Below are positions 60,033 to 64,000 of a stretch of 64,000 bases of DNA, piece by piece (position 1 is the stretch's first letter; each line of letters starts with the position of its first letter). The position numbers and the translations under genes are program-made. The stretch comes from Mucidula mucida (taxonomy: Eukaryota; Basidiomycota; Agaricomycetes; Agaricales; Physalacriaceae). The notes beneath the pieces are model-generated. The model was not told the origin of the DNA, did not search any database, and worked only from the letters and a program-made list of their open reading frames with translations. The stretch spans positions 124,001-188,000 of the forward strand of contig JADNYV010000015.1 in assembly GCA_015501055.1 (NCBI GenBank), given 5' to 3'.

Positions 60033-60499
60033 TTCACTAGAGAATGTCTAAAGTAAGTCACTCATGCTCTCCATGCGTATAGCGACTCACCGAAGAAACC
60101 AGCGGAGGTCTAATCGTCAGATGTTTCGTAGCGCAATGGTGTTGGTCTAACAAACAGCAATCTGCGGCCCGACTCCGAAGCATCGATGATCAAGCAGAAC
60201 GTTCAGTATAGTGAAAGACAGACCTTGACCTCTAAAAAAATGGTACACACAACCTTAAGCTTCAATCCAATAACGCCACCATGCCGTGTCTTAAACTGCT
60301 TGAGAGTACTCATTAACATGCCACATAGGCTAAGGTTGCAAAACTCAGGCAGTAGTTAAGTTCGGAGTAGAGGAACAAATCAGGCGGTTCGTAGCTCACT
60401 AACTACTCGAGCTGACGCGAGGTGTACATACATAGAGTAGCTAAGTGAAAAAAGATGAAAGTACAAAAGAAAAGATGGAACCAAGATACATAATAACAA
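60033..60499. other. intergenic spacer
   Basis: A short tRNA-like 5' half near 60127-60150 lacks a B box and a closing stem. Otherwise nothing seen. Confidence 0.4.
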
Positions 60500-61671
60500 C
60501 TAGTCTCCCATCTGGGCTGTAAGAGTAATGGCACGAATCAAAACATCCTGCATGATATCCAACTCGACCCAAAGGTCCCTGCTGTAATAACCAAGAAAGT
60601 CCAAGTTGTCGCGAAGCCCATTGAGACTCGCCGCAACATCGACGAGGACATCCGGGCCCAGCTCCTCCGATATCTCAGCAATCTCTCTAGCGACTGCATC
60701 CACCTGGGCGTCAGCCGAATCAACGGGCGAGCAGCTATCCACACTGGCCGTCGAGACGGCGGCGAGGGACAATATTCCAAGGATGCGAATCCTCTTCTTC
60801 TCCGGCGTAGGTGGAGGAGAAGCCTCCTGAGGTCGGGAGATATTGAGTACGTGGGTGATATCGCGCATCCATTCGGGAATGACCGAGCGCATGAGTGCGG
60901 CTTGATTCTGCGTGTGTAGAAAGACGACGACAGCGCGGAACGAATCGAGGTGTGGGACTTTGATGCCGACACGAGTCAACTCCTTGAACATGCGCGGAGG
61001 GAGCGATGATACCAGGTTCGGGGCATTGAGGGTGAAGAGCAGGTCATTGATCGCGACTTGGAGCGTTTGGTTGTAGACTGCGCGCTGAGAAGTCTCGTCT
61101 TGTTGAACGACAACCAGGACGTGCGTCGGTCCAAGTGGGCGGGGAGAAATAAGCTTGTCCAGGGTGCTCAACGGTCCTGAGCCCCAGCTATCGAATACGT
61201 TTCCGTTGAGGTCTGGAACGAGGATACGGTTGCTGATGTTGAGCATCGCACTAGGAGAGCCAGACGACAGCACGCGTCGACGCGTCGCAAGTTCTGCTGG
61301 AGCGTCCACAACTGCCTGATTGTTCTGATCAGAGGGCTTTCCGAGGAGCACAGAAGTCCGTACGTTTCCACGAGGAAGCTTAATATCTTGCTCACGGGTA
61401 TACTGTTTGAGCCAGGTGCTGAAAGCGGTTGAGACAGAGGTAGAGTGGGGAAAGAGATTACTCACGCTTGGGGGGAAGCACTGCGGACGCGAAGCCTGTA
61501 TCGCAATTCATCGATAGAAATGTCGCCGACGAGTAGATCCTCGCGGTCCGGGGCGATGTTGACGAGCACTGACCGATTTAATTGGCGCTCAGGAATGGGT
61601 CCTCTGTCGCCGTCAATGCTGGGCGCGCTACCAGGCGCGAATAACAAGAAAGACGGTTTCGGTGGGGCCAT
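60500..61671 (-). CDS. Clp1-like (clampless) protein
   Basis: ATG 61671 (MAPPKPSFLLFAPGSAPSID) leads to RGPIPERQLNRSVLVNIAPD and DISIDELRYRLR. A single intron (about 61419-61465, donor GTGAGT) joins to TWLKQYTREQDIKLPRG. The central block VPHLDSFRAVVVFLHTQNQA with LMRSVIPEW corresponds to the PSPETF-LYTK-DALL-SLLP region of Clp1. The end, LNGLRDNLDFLGYYSRDLW then VELDIMQDVLIRA, corresponds to the GLW-N---LG--D--LW--ID--WEVL signature. Clp1 in Coprinopsis and Ustilago is needed for clamp or filament development under mating-type control; the role here is inferred. About 375 residues. A TATA box at 61739-61745 precedes it, and the F-box gene is divergent. Confidence 0.72.
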
Positions 61672-61876
61672 TGGATTGCACTGATGAGGATGAGTGAAGA
61701 GATAGGAAGATGAAGGCCATATACGCACTGTTTGGGCAATTTATACAACAATGAGCCCGTCCACATTGACCACATGACTGCCATTGTTCGAGTCCACATT
61801 CGGGAGGAACGATGGTGGTCCAAGAGGAAAAGGCATTGAGTCACGTGTGATCCTCCTCTTTCCTCTTGCCATCACC
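61672..61876. promoter_or_regulatory. bidirectional promoter region, Clp1-like and F-box genes
   Basis: A 205-bp gap separates two divergent start codons. A TATAAAT box on the minus strand (61739-61745) serves the Clp1-like gene. No TATA box is evident for the F-box gene. Confidence 0.5.
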
Positions 61877-63361
61877 ATGATACTGTCTCTTCCACTAGAA
61901 ATTCTTCTCAAAATAACTGCCTATGTCAGTCTTCATTCGATTTCAATATTTGGTCTAATCTCTCGTAGGTCGCGCAACAAGACCGTCTAAACTTACGATT
62001 GACGTGCAAGACGTTGGACGATGCTACCGTCGAACACGTCTTTAGCTTGCTGTGCATCAACATTTCTGCCAGTTCGCTCATCCAAAAACTCGACATGTTT
62101 CACAAACTGGCTCGACGCGAAACGAATATCTGGCGCTTCGTGAAAAGCGTTGACATCAAAGGCGGGGATCCGAAATGGCAGGGTGCCATGAGTATATCAG
62201 ACTTGCCTCTGAAGGAAGCCTTTTTATCATTGGAGAATGCCACTAAAGTCACGTACGTCCGTCATCTTCTTCATAGTACAGTCCTTCAATGATTCGTACA
62301 GCTGGGCTTCCTACGTTCCAATAGAATGGGAGCTATTCCAGATCCTCATCTCCAGCTTACCTCTATTACCACAAGTCAGAGACGTCACTCTGTTTATCAA
62401 CTACAGCGAGCCCCATCCGCGCCCACAGTACCTCTTTCAAAACCTCACCTCGCTCACAGCCAACTTCCACAGTAAATGCGCTTGGAGACAGTTCTACCAA
62501 TACAGCCTAGTCCTCATCCTCCACTCCAGCCCCAATCTAACCCATCTCAAACTAACCAACCCCGCCATCGGTTCTGGCTACGCATCGTGTGACAAAGCTA
62601 TCGAAGCACTCCCCAACCCAATGCGTATCACAGACTTCACTCTCGCCCAGCTCAAGCTCCCAGCCATCTCCATACTCCTCCGTCACTTTCGATTCCTCTC
62701 GTCCATCAATCTGACCGAAACTTCATCCGACAACCTAGAGGACCTCTGGACGGCGCTCCACGGCGAAAACATCCACCTCCTAAAAATCCGATGCGACAAG
62801 ATCTCTGCCGAGCTATTTGACTATCTTCTCTCTTACGATGGTCTTCAAAGCCTGATGCTCAGATTCGAAGAGGATTCACCGCGAGGCGACGCGCTCGCCG
62901 GGGTCTTTTTCTCCCAAGTACTCCCGCACCACCACAAGACCATCACGCGCCTGGTCTTACAACCCGAATTCGAAGGCGCGTGGTCGTTTGGCGAGCATAC
63001 TTCTGGTGCTATATTCCAATGCACGCGGCTGCGCTTCCTGTGGATGACTATTCGTGTCTCACAACTCGACTTGGCCCCGCAGCTCGTGGAATCGGCGCAC
63101 TTGTTTGAGGAGCTCGAAGAGCTTTATGTGCAATGCCCGTCGTCATTCTCGAAACGCGCGCCAGAGACGTCCCATGGGGACAGGTATGGCGCGAAGAGGG
63201 TGATGGAGGATATGATTGTGGGACTCGAGGTGCCAGCACGGGATCCGTATAGGCGGTTGAAGGTGGGCATTGAACCACTGGGGTCGAGCATGAAGGCGGT
63301 TCAGAAGAATGACAAGCTGGTGTTCGAACTCGACAGTCCGCCCAGAGGCTATCGAGGATAG
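61877..63361 (+). CDS. F-box protein
   Basis: ATG 61877 opens MILSLPLEILLKITAY. A 44-bp intron (donor GTCAGT, acceptor CGTAG, about 61925-61968) joins to VAQQDRLNLRLTCKTLDDAT, together a typical N-terminal F-box. A second intron (about 62250-62297) joins KVT to WASYVPIEWELFQ. The rest is a mushroom-type F-box substrate region with leucine-rich-repeat-like periodicity, for example LTSLTANFHSK, SPNLTHLKLTN, FRFLSSINLTETS and CTRLRFLWMTIRVSQ. About 460 residues, stop at 63361. Such proteins recruit targets to SCF ubiquitin ligases; the target is unknown. Intact. Confidence 0.85.
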
Positions 63362-63620
63362 CTAGCCGTGTGTGTTTGATGGTTGCATCGGAAGTGTTCT
63401 TGACTCTTGTATCTCAGCGCGGGCTTTGGTTGTTTGATATAGGATCTTCACTTGCTGCCCTTCGAGTCCGAGTCGAGTTGTTGATGGTTTAGTGTTATAC
63501 AAACGAAAGGCATTGCAATCAACCAATTTGTCAAGCTAACTTTCTGGGATGGATACCTGGACCTTGAGGCACTCTTCCGACGCAGATGTGATCTTCCCAA
63601 AGACCTGGAGGACGAAAGAC

Positions 63621-64000
63621 TTACTCTCCCAGTGATTCTAGACGAATAAATTGTACATCGTCTTTTGAACACACTTTAAGGACTATGATTTCGTGGGAAA
63701 TGGGACCGTTTTGACGGTAGTGTTCGACGCGGACGACAGCGCACCCTTCCAGGTCGGCGAGCCTGTGCCGCGAAGTGTGATCTGGATTCGTCAAAGACTG
63801 CAGCCATTGCGTCGTTGCTGTGTACGTGACTTCGAAGGCTACAACGCTTGAAATGGGGTATAGGGCTCGCATCAGCGAGCGACCTTTTTCGAGATTCGGT
63901 ATGAAAAGCCTTCTCAACATGGCTGCTGAGAATGGGTAACGGCGTACACACTGCTTCAATGTCTCTCCGATCTCGTTCACATGCGCTTGGGATTCTGAAG
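63621..64000 (-). CDS. hypothetical protein, 5' end beyond window
   Basis: A frame open to the right edge of the window. Readable parts are EIGETLKQCVRRYPFSAAML, YPISSVVAFEVTYTATTQWL, LADLEGCAVVRVEHYRQNG and IIVLKVCSKDDVQFIRLESL. It stops at 63621 (GGAGAGTAA). The GAGTAAGT there is also a splice donor, so the protein may continue into 63450-63600, where VFGKITSASEECLKVQVSIP could be read. No ATG opens the visible part, so the start lies outside. Composition looks like real protein; family not recognised. Confidence 0.5.
   Translation of the reverse strand, partial: SESQAHVNEIGETLKQCVRRYPFSAAMLRRLFIPNLEKGRSLMRALYPISSVVAFEVTYTATTQWLQSLTNPDHTSRHRLADLEGCAVVRVEHYRQNGPISHEIIVLKVCSKDDVQFIRLESLGE

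Noticed and set aside
60120..60190. tRNA-like A-box sequence (GTAGCGCAATGG)
   Set aside because: No B box of the GTTCRANNC type follows at the right distance and no acceptor stem can be closed.

Overview
The window reads as nuclear DNA of a basidiomycete fungus, most likely a mushroom-forming agaricomycete. Almost every gene is split by short GT-AG introns of about 42-65 bp. TATA boxes lie 40-120 bp before several start codons. The families present are typical of that group: Clp1-like (clampless) protein, fungus-specific seven-helix membrane proteins, a MYND protein, a chymotrypsin-fold relative with the TCHHV/GDSGS motifs, Zn2Cys6 and C2H2 regulators, and an autophagy scaffold ATG11. Genes are monocistronic and lie on both strands with long gene-poor spacers.

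Layout. 1-10.3 kb: partial FAD-linked oxidase, a seven-helix membrane protein, an unknown protein, a tRNA-Val(UAC), a small secreted DUF3237-like protein with poly-C introns, and a complete cytochrome P450. 11.6-20 kb: a pair of diverged unknown paralogues, a two-finger C2H2 protein, and a HAK/KUP potassium transporter carrying several disabling lesions. 21-29 kb: ATG11, then two secreted kinase-like paralogues arranged tail to tail. 29-32.4 kb: gene-poor, with possible decayed coding sequence. 32.4-40.7 kb: two more seven-helix proteins, a MITE-like inverted-repeat element beside an intron-containing tRNA-Thr(AGU), a small coiled-coil protein, a 2H phosphoesterase and a quinone-oxidoreductase-type dehydrogenase. 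40.7-52.3 kb: three putative transcription factors separated by long empty spacers. 53.5-64 kb: a MYND protein with an internal stop, a four-copy structured repeat array, a coiled-coil protein, a protease-like gene with a frameshift, a Clp1-like gene divergent from an F-box protein, and a gene cut by the right edge.

No co-directional cluster of pathway genes is evident. The P450, FAD oxidase and MDR dehydrogenase are scattered and do not form a convincing metabolite cluster. The most unusual items are the secreted kinase-like gene pair, the hairpin repeat array at 55.4-56.0 kb, the inverted-repeat element next to the tRNA, and the three genes caught in different stages of decay. Exon boundaries were worked out by eye from splice consensus, frame and family motifs, without transcript data.
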